The translations under genes and the position numbers were made by a program. Source: Calliopsis andreniformis (taxonomy: Eukaryota; Arthropoda; Insecta; Hymenoptera; Andrenidae). Taken from it: a stretch of 64,000 nt of DNA. This document shows, one piece after another, positions 52,691 to 63,902 of this stretch. The notes below the pieces were generated by a model, which saw nothing but the letters and a program-made list of their open reading frames with translations, had not been told where the DNA came from and did no database searches. Where the stretch lies: positions 17,564,001-17,628,000 of the forward strand of contig NW_027480422.1 of NCBI RefSeq assembly GCF_051401765.1. Direction: 5' to 3'. The first letter of the stretch is position 1. Each line of letters begins with the position of its first letter.

Positions 52691-54518
52691 AAAACGAATA
52701 ATTGCATCCAGTGTGCAAGTAATGGTCATTTCTACGATCCGGTCGACCTAGGCATCACTCTAGGGCGTTGTTCCACCAGATCGAATAGTTAGGGCCTAAC
52801 AAGTCAACGCCAGAAGCTTAAAATACAATAGAAATACAACAGTTTTACCATCGTGTAACAGGAATAATTGCAACCAGTGTGAAAGATATGGTCAATTCTA
52901 CGTTCCGTGCAACCTAGGCTTCACTCTAGGCCGTTGCTCCACCACATCGAATAGCTACGGCCTTAGGAGTCAATGCCAGAGGCATAAAATACAAAATAAA
53001 TACAACAGTCTATGCATCGTATAAAACGAAGAATTGCAACCAGTATGAATGTTATGGTCATTTCTACGTTCCGCGAAACCTAGGCTTCACTCTAGGGCGT
53101 TGCTCCACCAGATCGAATAGTTAGGGCCATAGAAGTCAACGCCCGAAGCATAAAATACAAAATAAATAGAACAGTCTTTCCATTGTATAAAACGAATAAT
53201 TGAAACCAGTGTGAAAGTTATGGTCATTTCTACGTTCCGGGCAACCTAGGCTTCACTACAGGGCGGTGCTCCACCAGATCAAATAGTTAGGGCCTAAGAA
53301 GTCAACGCCAGAAGCATAAAATACAATATAAATACAACAGCTTTTCCATCGTATATAATGTACATTTGCAAACAGTGTGAAAGTAACGGTCATTTCTACA
53401 TCCGGGCATCCTAGACTTAACACTGAGGCATTGCTCCACCAGATCGAATACATAGGGCCTTAGTAGTCAACGCCAGAAGCATAAAGTACATTAAAAATCC
53501 AACAGTTTGTCCTTCGTATAACAGGAATAATTGCCACCAGTGTGAAAGTGATGGTCATTCCTGCATTCCGGGCAACCTAGGCTTCACTCTAGGGCGTTGC
53601 TCCTCCAGTTAGAATAGTTAGGGCGCAGGAAGTCAACGCCAGAAGCATAAAATACAATATAAATACAACAGTTTTTCCCTTGTATAACAGGAATAATTGC
53701 AACCAGTGTGAAAGGTATGGTCATTTCTACGTTCCGGGCAACCTAGGCTTCACCCTAGGGCGTTCCTCCACGTGACCGAATAGTTAGGGCCTAAGAAGTC
53801 AACGCCAGAAGCATAAAATACGATATATGTACAACAGTTTTACCATAGTATAAAATGAATAATCGCAAACAGTGTGTAGGTAATGGTCATTTCTACGTTC
53901 CGGGCAACCTAGGCTTCACTCTAGGGCGTTGCTCCACCAGATCGAATAGTTAGGGCCTTAGAAATCAACGCCATAACTGTACAATACAATATAAATACAA
54001 CAGTCTTTCCATCGTATAAAACGAGTAATTGCAACCAGTCTGATAGTTATGGTCATTTCTACGTTCCGGGCAATCTAGGCTTCACTCTAGGGCGTTGCTC
54101 AACCACATCGAATAGTTAGGGCCTTAGAAGTCAATGCCAGAAGCATAAAATACAACATAAATAAAACAGTGTTTCCACTGTATAATATGAATAATTGCAA
54201 TCAGTGTGGAAGTAATGGTCATTTCTACGTTCCGGGCAACCTAGTCTTCACACTAGGGCGTTGGTCCACCAGTTAGAATAGTTAGGGCGCAGGAAGTCAA
54301 CGCCAGAAGCATAAAATACAATATAAATACAACAGTTTTTCCCTTGTATAACAGGAATAATTGCAACCAGTGTGAAAGGTATGGTCATTTCTACGTTCCG
54401 GGCAACCTAGGCTTCACTCTAGGGTGTTGCTCCACCACATCGAATAGCTGCGGCCTTAGAAGTCAACGCCAGAAGCATAAAATACAATATAAATACAGCA
54501 GTTTTTCAATCGTATAAC
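52691..54518 (+). repeat. Satellite segment, single-copy precursor of the right-end unit
   Basis: About 11 monomers. 52140-53390 corresponds to about 59600-61010 of the right end, including GCATCCAGTGTGCAAG, CGTGTAACAGG, CAGTCTATGCATCG and TATATAATGTACATTTGC. Here the GCATCCAGTGTGCAAG monomer is present once; at the right end it is doubled. 53400-53600 matches 56550-56770. Confidence 0.75.
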
Positions 54519-57490
54519 AGGAATAATTGCAAACAGTGTGAAAAATATGGCCATTTCTACGTTGCGGGCATCCTAGGCTTCGCTCTAGGGCATTGCTCCA
54601 CCACATCGAATTGCTACGGCCTTAGAAGTCAACGCCATAACTATAAAAAACAATATAGATACAACAGTTTTTCCATTGTATAAAATGAATAATTGCAAAC
54701 AGTGTAGATGTAATGGTCATTTCTACTTTCCGGGCAACCTAGGCTTCACTCTAGGGCGTTTCTCCACCACGCCGAATAGCTACGCCCTTAGAAGTCAACG
54801 CCTGAAGCATAAAATATAATATAAGTACAACAGTTTTTCCATCGTATAACAGGAATAATTGCAACCAGTGTGAAAGACATGGTCATTTCAACGTTCCGGG
54901 CAACCTAGGCTTCACTCTAGGGCGTTGCTCTACCACATCGAATAGCTACGGCCTTAGGAGTCAACGCCAGAGGCATAAAATACAAAATAAATACAACAGT
55001 TTTTCCATCGTATAACAAGAATAATTGCAACCAGTGTGAAAGTGATGGTCATTTCTACATTCCGGGCAACCTAGGGTACACTCTAGGGCGTTGCTCAACC
55101 ACAACGAATAGCTACGGCCCTAGAACACAACGCCATAACTGTACAATACAATATAAATACAACAGTCTTTCCATCGTATAAAACGAGTAATTGCAACCAG
55201 TCTGATAGTTATGGTCATTTCTACGTTCCGGGCAATCTAGGCTTCACTCTAGGGCGTTGCTCAACCACATCGAATAGTTAGGGCCTTAGAAGTCAATGCC
55301 AGAAGCATAAAATACAACATAAATAAAACAGTGTTTCCACTGTATAATATGAATAATTGCAATCAGTGTGGAAGTAATGGTCATTTCTACGTTCCGGGCA
55401 ACCTAGTCTTCACACTAGGGCGTTGGTCCACCAGATCCAATAGTTAGGGCCTAAGAAGTCAACGCCTGGAGCACCAAATTCAAAATAAATACAACAGATT
55501 TTCCATCGTATAAAACGAATAATTGCAACCAGTGTGCAAGTAATGGTCATTTCTACTATGCGGGCAACCTAGGCATCACCCTAGGGCGTTGTTCCACCAG
55601 AGCGAATGGTTAGGGCCTAAGAAGTCAACTACTGAAGCAGAAAATACGATGTATGTACAACAGTTTTACCATCGTATAAAATGAATAATCGCAAACAGTG
55701 TGAAAGTGATGGTCATTTCAACGTTCCGGGCGACCAAGGCTTCACTCTGGGACGCTGCTCGATCAGATCGAATAGTTAGGGCCTATGAAGTCAACGCCAG
55801 AAGCATAAAATACAAAATAAATACAATAGTTTTTCCATCGTTTAAAACGAATAATTGCTCGAGTGTGAAAGGTATGGTCATTTGTACGTTCCGGGCAACC
55901 TAGGCTTCACACTAGGGCGTTGCTCCACCAGATCGAATAGTTAGGGCCTTACAAGTCAGCGACCGAAGCATAAAATACAGTAAAGATGCAACAGTTTTTC
56001 CATCGTAAAACATGAATAATTGCAACCAGTGTGAAGGTAATGGTCTTTTCTACGTGCCGGGAAACCTAAGCTTCACTCTAGGGCGGTGCTCTACCAGATC
56101 AAATAGGTAGGGCCAAATTAGTCAACGCCAGAATCATAAAATACAATATAAATACTACAGCTATTCCATCGTGAATAATGTATATTTGCAATCAGTGTGA
56201 AAGTAATGGTCATTTCTACGTTCCGGGCAACCTAGATTTCACTCTAGGGCGTTGCTCCACGAGATCGAATTGCTAGGGACTTAGAAGTCAACGCCATAAC
56301 TATAAAAAACAATACAAATGCAAGAGTTTTTCCATTGTATAAAATGATTAATTGCAAACAGTGTGGAAGTAATGGTCATTTCTACGTTCCGGACAACCTA
56401 GACTTCACCATAGGGCGTTGCTCCACCAGGTCGAATAGTTAGGGCCTAAGAAGGCAATGCCAGAAGCATAAAATACGATATATGTACAACAGCTTTTCCA
56501 TCGCATAAAATGAGTAATTGCAACCAGTGTGAAAGTAACGGCCATTTCTACGTTCCGGGAATCCTAGACTTAACACTGAGACATTGCACCACCAGATCGA
56601 ATACATAGGGCCTTAGAAGTCAACGCCAGAAGCATAAAGTCCATTAAAAATCCAACAGTTTGTCCATCGTATAACAGGAATAATTGCCACCAGTGTGAAT
56701 GTGAATGTCCTTTCTGCATTCCGGGCAACATAGGCTTCACTCTAGGGCGTTGCTCCTCCAGATAGAATAGCTAGGGCACAGGAAGTCAATCCAGAAGCAT
56801 AAAATACAATATAAATACAACAGTTTTTCCCTTGTATAACAGGAATAATTGCTACCAGTGTGAAAGGTATGGTCATTTCTACGTTCCGCGCAACCTAAGC
56901 TTCACTCTAGGGCGTTGCTCCACCTCATCGAATAGCTCCGGCCTTAGAAGTCAACGCCAGAAGCATAAATACAATATAAATACAACAGTTTTTGAATCTT
57001 ATAACAGGAATAATTGCAAACAGTGTGAAAGACATGGTCATTTCTACGTTCCGGGCAACCTAGGCTTTACTCTAGGGCGTTGCTCCACCACTTCGAATAG
57101 CTACGGCCTTAGGAGTCAACGCCAGCGGCATAAAATACAAAATAAAAACAACAGTTTTTCCATCGTATAACAAGAATAATTGCAACCAGTGTGAAAGTGA
57201 TGGTCATTTCTACATTCCGGGCAACCTAGGCTACACTCTAGGGCGTTGCTCCACCAGATCGAATAGTTAGGGCCTAAGAAGTCAACGCCAGAAGCATAAA
57301 ATACAATATAAATACAGCAGTTTTTCCCTTGTATAACAGAAATAATTGCAACCAGTGTGAAAGCTATGGTCATTTCTACGTTCCGAGCAACCTAGGTTTC
57401 GCTCTATGGCGTAACTCCACCACATCGAATAGTTAGGGCCTTAGAAGTCAATGCCAGAAGCATAAATACATTATAAATACAAAAGTTTTT
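54519..57490 (+). repeat. Block C, copy 2
   Basis: About 18 monomers matching C1 and C3. It has a monomer with CCTAGAACACAACGCC (about 55.09-55.26 kb) that C1 lacks, and a CTACTGAAGCAGAAAATACG monomer. It lacks the GCCTGAAGCATAAAATAC monomer that lies at about 50.97-51.13 kb in C1 and 58.60-58.77 kb in C3. Confidence 0.82.
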
Positions 57491-59920
57491 CCATTGTATA
57501 AAATGAATAATTGCAAACAGTGAGGAAGTAATGGTCATTTCTACGTTCCGTGCAACCTAGTCTTCACTCTAGGGCGTTTCTCCTCCACGCCGAATAGCTA
57601 CGCCCTTAGAAGTCCACGCCTGAAGCATAAAATATAATATAAGTACAACAGTTTTTCCATCGTATAACAGGAATAATTGCAACCAGTGTGAAAGACATGG
57701 TCATTTCAACGTTCCGGGCAACCTAGGCTTCACTCTAGGGCGTTGCAGCACCACATCGAATAGCTACGGCCTTAGGAGTCAACGCCAGAGGCATAAAATA
57801 CAAAATAAATACAACAGTTTTTCCATCGTATAACAAGAATAATTGCAACCAGTGTGAAAGTGATGGTCATTTCTACATTCCGGGCAACCTAGGGTACACT
57901 CTAGGGCGTTGCTCAACCACAACGAATAGCTAAGGCCCTAGAACACAACGCCATAACTGTACAATACAATATAAATACAACAGTCTTTCCATCGTATAAA
58001 ACGAGTAATTGCAACCAGTCTGATAGTTATGGTCATTTCCACGTTCCGGGCAACCTAGGCTTCACCCTAGGGCGCTGCTCCACCAGATCCAATAGCTAGG
58101 GCCTAAGAAGTCAACGCCAGGAGCACCAAATACAAAATAAATACGACAGTTTTTCCATCGTATAAAACGAATAATTGCAACCAGTATGAAAGCTATGGTC
58201 ATTTCTACGTTCCGGGCAATCTAGGCTTCACTCTAGGGCGTTGCTCAACCACATCGAATAGTTAGGGCCTTAGAAGTCAATGCCAGAAGCATAAAATACA
58301 ACATAAATAAAACAGTGTTTCCACTGTATAATATGAATAATTGCAATCAGTGTGGAAGTAATGGTCATTTCTACGTTCCGGGCAACCTAGGCTTCACACT
58401 AGGGCGTTGGTCCACCAGATCCAATAGTTAGGGCCTAAGAAGTCAACGCCTGGAGCACCAAATTCAAAATAAATACAACAGATTTTCCATCGTATAAAAC
58501 GAATAATTGCAACCAGTGTGCAAGTAATGGTCATTTCTACTATGCGGGCAACCTAGGCATCACCCTAGGGCGTTGTTCCACCAGAGCGAATGGTTAGGGC
58601 CTAAGAAGTCAACGGCTGAAGCATAAAATACAATATAAATACAACAGTTTTTCCATCGTATAAAACGAATAATTGAAACCAGTGTGAAAGTTATGGTCAT
58701 TTCTACGTTCCGCGCAACCTAGGCTTCACCCTAGGGCGTTGCTCCACCTGATCGAATAGTTAGGGCCTAAGAAGTCAACGACTGAAGCAGAAAATACGAT
58801 GTATGTACAACAGTTTTACCATCGTATAAAATGAATAATCGCAAACAGTGTGAAAGTGATGGTCATTTCAACGTTCCGGGCGACCGAGGCTTCACTCTGG
58901 GACGCTGCTCGATCAGATCGAATAGTTAGGGCCTATGAAGTCAACGCCAGAAGCATAAAATACAAAATAAATACAATAGTTTTTCCATCGTTTAAAACGA
59001 ATAATTGCTCGAGTGTGAAAGGTATGGTCATTTGTACGTTCCGGGCAACCTAGGCTTCACACTAGGGCGTTGCTCCACCAGATCGAATAGTTAGGGCCTT
59101 ACAAGTCAGCGACCGAAGCATAAAATACAGTAAAGATGCAACAGTTTTTCCATCGTAAAACATGAATAATTGCAACCAGTGTGAAGGTAATGGTCTTTTC
59201 TACGTGCCGGGAAACCTAAGCTTCACTCTAGGGCGGTGCTCTACCAGATCAAATAGGTAGGGCCAAATTAGTCAACGCCAGAATCATAAAATACAATATA
59301 AATACTACAGCTATTCCATTGTGAATAATGTATCTTTGCAATCAGTGTGAAAGTAATGGTCATTTCTACGTTCCGGGCAACCTAGTTTTCACTCTAGGGC
59401 GTTGCTCCACGAGATCGAATAGCTAGGGACTTAGAAGTCAAAGCCATAACTATAAAAAACAATACAAATGCAACAGGTTTTCCCTTGTATAACAGGAATA
59501 ATTGCTACCAGTGTGAAAGGTATGGTCATTTCTACGTTCCGCGCAACCTAAGCTTCACTCTAGGGCGTTGATCCACCTCATCGAATAGCTCCGGCCTTAG
59601 AAGTCAACGCCAGAAGCATAAAATACAATATAAATACAACAGTTTTTGAATCGTATAACAGGAATAATTGCAAACAGTGTGAAAGACATGGTCATTTCTA
59701 CGTTCCGGGCAATCTAGGCTTTACTCTAGGCCGTTGCTCCACCACTTCGAATAGCTACGGCCTTAGGAGTCAACGCCAGCGGCATAAAATACAAAATAAA
59801 AACAACAGTTTTTCCATCGTATAACAAGAATAATTGCAACCAGTGTGAAAGTGATGGTCATTTCTACATTCCGGGCAACCTAGGCTACACTCTAGGGCGT
59901 TGCTCCACCAGATCGAATAG
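57491..59920 (+). repeat. Block C, copy 3
   Basis: About 15 monomers, matching C2 at shifts 2818, 2984 and 3150 in turn and then jumping at about 59.47 kb to a shift of 2654, which skips part of C2. It holds both of the monomers that C1 and C2 each have only one of. The match to C2 continues for about 200 bases into the next block. Confidence 0.8.
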
Positions 59921-61911
59921 TTAGGGCCTAAGAAGTCAACGCCAGAAGCATAAAATACAATATAAATACAGCAGTTTTTCCCTTGTATAACAGAAATAAT
60001 TGCAACCAGTGTGAGAGCTATGGTCATTTCTACGTTCCGAGCAACCTAGGTTTCGCTCTATGGCGTAACTCCACCACATCGAATAGTTAGGGCCTTAGAA
60101 GTCAATGCCAGAAGCATAAACACATTATAAATACAACAGTTTTTCCATCGTATAAAACGAATAATTGCATCCAGTGTGCAAGTAATGGTCATTTCTACGA
60201 TCCGGGCGACCTAGGCATCACTCTAGGGCGTTGTTCCACCAGATCGAATAGTTAGGGCCTAACATGTCAACGCCAGAAGCTTAAAATACAATAGAAATAC
60301 AACAGTTTTTCCATCGTATAAAACGAATAATTGCATCCAGTGTGCAAGTAATGGACATTTCTACGATCCGGGCGACCTAGGCATCACTCTAGGGCGTTGT
60401 TCCACCAGATCGAATAGTTAGGGCCTAACAAGTCAACGCCAGAAGCTTAAAATACAATAGAAATACAACAGTTTTACCATCGTGTAACAGGAATAATTGC
60501 AACCAGTGTGAAAGATATGGTCATTTCTACGTTCCGTGCAACCTAGGCTTCACTCTAGGGCGTTGCTCCACCACATCGAACAGCTACGGCCTTAGGAGTC
60601 AATGCCAGAGGCATAAAATACAAAATAAATACAACAGTCTATGCATCGTTTAAAACGAATAATTGCAACCAGTGTGAAGGTAATGGTCATTTCTACGTTC
60701 CGGGCAACCTAGGCTTCACTCTAGGGCGTTGCTCCACCAGATGGAATAGTTAGGGCCATAGAAGTCAACGCCCGAAGCATAAAATACAAAATAAATGGAA
60801 CAGTTTTTCCATTGTATAAAACGAATAATTGAAACCAGTGTGAAAGTTATGTTCATTTCTACGTTCCGGGCAACCTAGGCTTCACTACAGGGCGGTGCTC
60901 CACCAGATCAAATAGTTAGGGCCTAAGAAGTCAACGCCAGAACCATAAAATACAATATAAATACAACAGCTTTTCCATCGTATATAATGTACATTTGCAA
61001 ACAGTGTGAAAGTAACGGTCATTTCTACGTTCCGGGCAACCTAGGCTTCACTCTAGGGCGTTGCTCCACCAGATCGAATAGTGAGGGACTTAGAATTCGA
61101 CGCCAGAAGCATAAAATACAACATAAGTACAACAGTTTTTCCATCGTATAACAGGAATAATTGCAACCAGTGTGAAAGTACAGGACATTTTTACGTTCCG
61201 GGCAACCTAGGCTTCGCTCAAGGGCGTTGCTGTACCACATCGAATAGCTAGGACCTTAGAAGTCAACGCCTGAAGCATAAAATACAATAAAAATACAACA
61301 TTTTTTTCATGGTATAAAAGGAATAATTGCAACCAGTCTGAAAGATATGGTCATTTCTACGTTCCGGGCAACCTAGGCTGCACTCTAGGGCGTTGGTCCT
61401 CCACATCTAACAGTTAGGGCCTAAGAAGTCAACGCCGGAAGCACCAAATACAAAATAAATACAACAGTTTTTCCATCGTATATAACGAATAATTGCAACC
61501 AGTATGAATGTTATGGTCATTTCTACGTTCCGGGCAACCTAGGCTTCACCCTAAGGCGTTGCTCCATCTGATCGAATAGTTAGAGCCTAAGAAGTCAACG
61601 CCAGAAGCATAAAATACGATATATGTACAACAGTTTTTCCATCGTATAAAACGAATAATTGCAACCAGTGTGAAAGTGATGGTCATTTCTACATTCCGGG
61701 CAACCTAGGCTTGACTCTAGGGCGTTGCTCGACCGGATCGAATAGTTAGGGCCTAAGAAGTCAACGCCAGAAGCACCAAATACAAAATTAATACAACAGT
61801 TTTTCCATCGTATAAAACGAATAATTGCAACCAGTATGAAAGTTATGGTCATTTCTACGTTCCGGGCAACCTAGGCTTCACGCTAGGGCGTTGCTCTACC
61901 TGATCGAATAG
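59921..61911 (+). repeat. 12-monomer unit D, copy 1 (1991 bp)
   Basis: A 12-monomer unit repeated in direct tandem at 61912-63902. Reading the two copies against each other I find four single-base differences: GAAGT/GAAGA near the start, GCCAGAAG/GCCAAAAG at about 61093, TAGGACC/TAGGGCC at about 61253 and CCTAAGG/CCTAGGG at about 61554. The unit is one base short of 12 x 166. Confidence 0.95.
60131..60462 (+). repeat. Monomer pair duplicated inside unit D
   Basis: 60131-60296 and 60297-60462 are adjacent copies of a monomer with GCATCCAGTGTGCAAG, CTACGATCCGGGCGACC and CAGAAGCTTAAAATAC. The pair is carried into D2 at about 62122-62453. The related monomer at about 52690-52830 is single, so doubling came before the 12-monomer duplication. 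Confidence 0.9.
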
Positions 61912-63902
61912 TTAGGGCCTAAGAAGACAACGCCAGAAGCATAAAATACAATATAAATACAGCAGTTTTTCCCTTGTATAACAGAAATAATTGCAACCAG
62001 TGTGAGAGCTATGGTCATTTCTACGTTCCGAGCAACCTAGGTTTCGCTCTATGGCGTAACTCCACCACATCGAATAGTTAGGGCCTTAGAAGTCAATGCC
62101 AGAAGCATAAACACATTATAAATACAACAGTTTTTCCATCGTATAAAACGAATAATTGCATCCAGTGTGCAAGTAATGGTCATTTCTACGATCCGGGCGA
62201 CCTAGGCATCACTCTAGGGCGTTGTTCCACCAGATCGAATAGTTAGGGCCTAACATGTCAACGCCAGAAGCTTAAAATACAATAGAAATACAACAGTTTT
62301 TCCATCGTATAAAACGAATAATTGCATCCAGTGTGCAAGTAATGGACATTTCTACGATCCGGGCGACCTAGGCATCACTCTAGGGCGTTGTTCCACCAGA
62401 TCGAATAGTTAGGGCCTAACAAGTCAACGCCAGAAGCTTAAAATACAATAGAAATACAACAGTTTTACCATCGTGTAACAGGAATAATTGCAACCAGTGT
62501 GAAAGATATGGTCATTTCTACGTTCCGTGCAACCTAGGCTTCACTCTAGGGCGTTGCTCCACCACATCGAACAGCTACGGCCTTAGGAGTCAATGCCAGA
62601 GGCATAAAATACAAAATAAATACAACAGTCTATGCATCGTTTAAAACGAATAATTGCAACCAGTGTGAAGGTAATGGTCATTTCTACGTTCCGGGCAACC
62701 TAGGCTTCACTCTAGGGCGTTGCTCCACCAGATGGAATAGTTAGGGCCATAGAAGTCAACGCCCGAAGCATAAAATACAAAATAAATGGAACAGTTTTTC
62801 CATTGTATAAAACGAATAATTGAAACCAGTGTGAAAGTTATGTTCATTTCTACGTTCCGGGCAACCTAGGCTTCACTACAGGGCGGTGCTCCACCAGATC
62901 AAATAGTTAGGGCCTAAGAAGTCAACGCCAGAACCATAAAATACAATATAAATACAACAGCTTTTCCATCGTATATAATGTACATTTGCAAACAGTGTGA
63001 AAGTAACGGTCATTTCTACGTTCCGGGCAACCTAGGCTTCACTCTAGGGCGTTGCTCCACCAGATCGAATAGTGAGGGACTTAGAATTCGACGCCAAAAG
63101 CATAAAATACAACATAAGTACAACAGTTTTTCCATCGTATAACAGGAATAATTGCAACCAGTGTGAAAGTACAGGACATTTTTACGTTCCGGGCAACCTA
63201 GGCTTCGCTCAAGGGCGTTGCTGTACCACATCGAATAGCTAGGGCCTTAGAAGTCAACGCCTGAAGCATAAAATACAATAAAAATACAACATTTTTTTCA
63301 TGGTATAAAAGGAATAATTGCAACCAGTCTGAAAGATATGGTCATTTCTACGTTCCGGGCAACCTAGGCTGCACTCTAGGGCGTTGGTCCTCCACATCTA
63401 ACAGTTAGGGCCTAAGAAGTCAACGCCGGAAGCACCAAATACAAAATAAATACAACAGTTTTTCCATCGTATATAACGAATAATTGCAACCAGTATGAAT
63501 GTTATGGTCATTTCTACGTTCCGGGCAACCTAGGCTTCACCCTAGGGCGTTGCTCCATCTGATCGAATAGTTAGAGCCTAAGAAGTCAACGCCAGAAGCA
63601 TAAAATACGATATATGTACAACAGTTTTTCCATCGTATAAAACGAATAATTGCAACCAGTGTGAAAGTGATGGTCATTTCTACATTCCGGGCAACCTAGG
63701 CTTGACTCTAGGGCGTTGCTCGACCGGATCGAATAGTTAGGGCCTAAGAAGTCAACGCCAGAAGCACCAAATACAAAATTAATACAACAGTTTTTCCATC
63801 GTATAAAACGAATAATTGCAACCAGTATGAAAGTTATGGTCATTTCTACGTTCCGGGCAACCTAGGCTTCACGCTAGGGCGTTGCTCTACCTGATCGAAT
63901 AG
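61912..63902 (+). repeat. 12-monomer unit D, copy 2 (1991 bp)
   Basis: Direct tandem copy of 59921-61911 with four base differences by eye. The join falls in the stretch ACGCCAGAAGCATAAAATAC (about 61927-61948). To its left the sequence still carries the GAAGACAACG variant that also heads the monomer at 63903; to its right it follows the start of D1. Confidence 0.95.

Noticed and set aside
56832..57170. Zinc-knuckle-like CxxC pattern in the 112-codon frame
   Set aside because: The cysteines come from TGCAAACAGTGTGAA, a piece of the satellite middle. The same bases give other residues in the next frame of the next monomer, so no selection on protein is evident.
2464..63843. Some 60 open reading frames of 63-112 codons on both strands
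   Set aside because: They recur at multiples of 166 bases, use the same satellite bases in different frames, overlap one another on opposite strands, and end with the frame rotation. No protein family, splice pattern or codon bias supports them.
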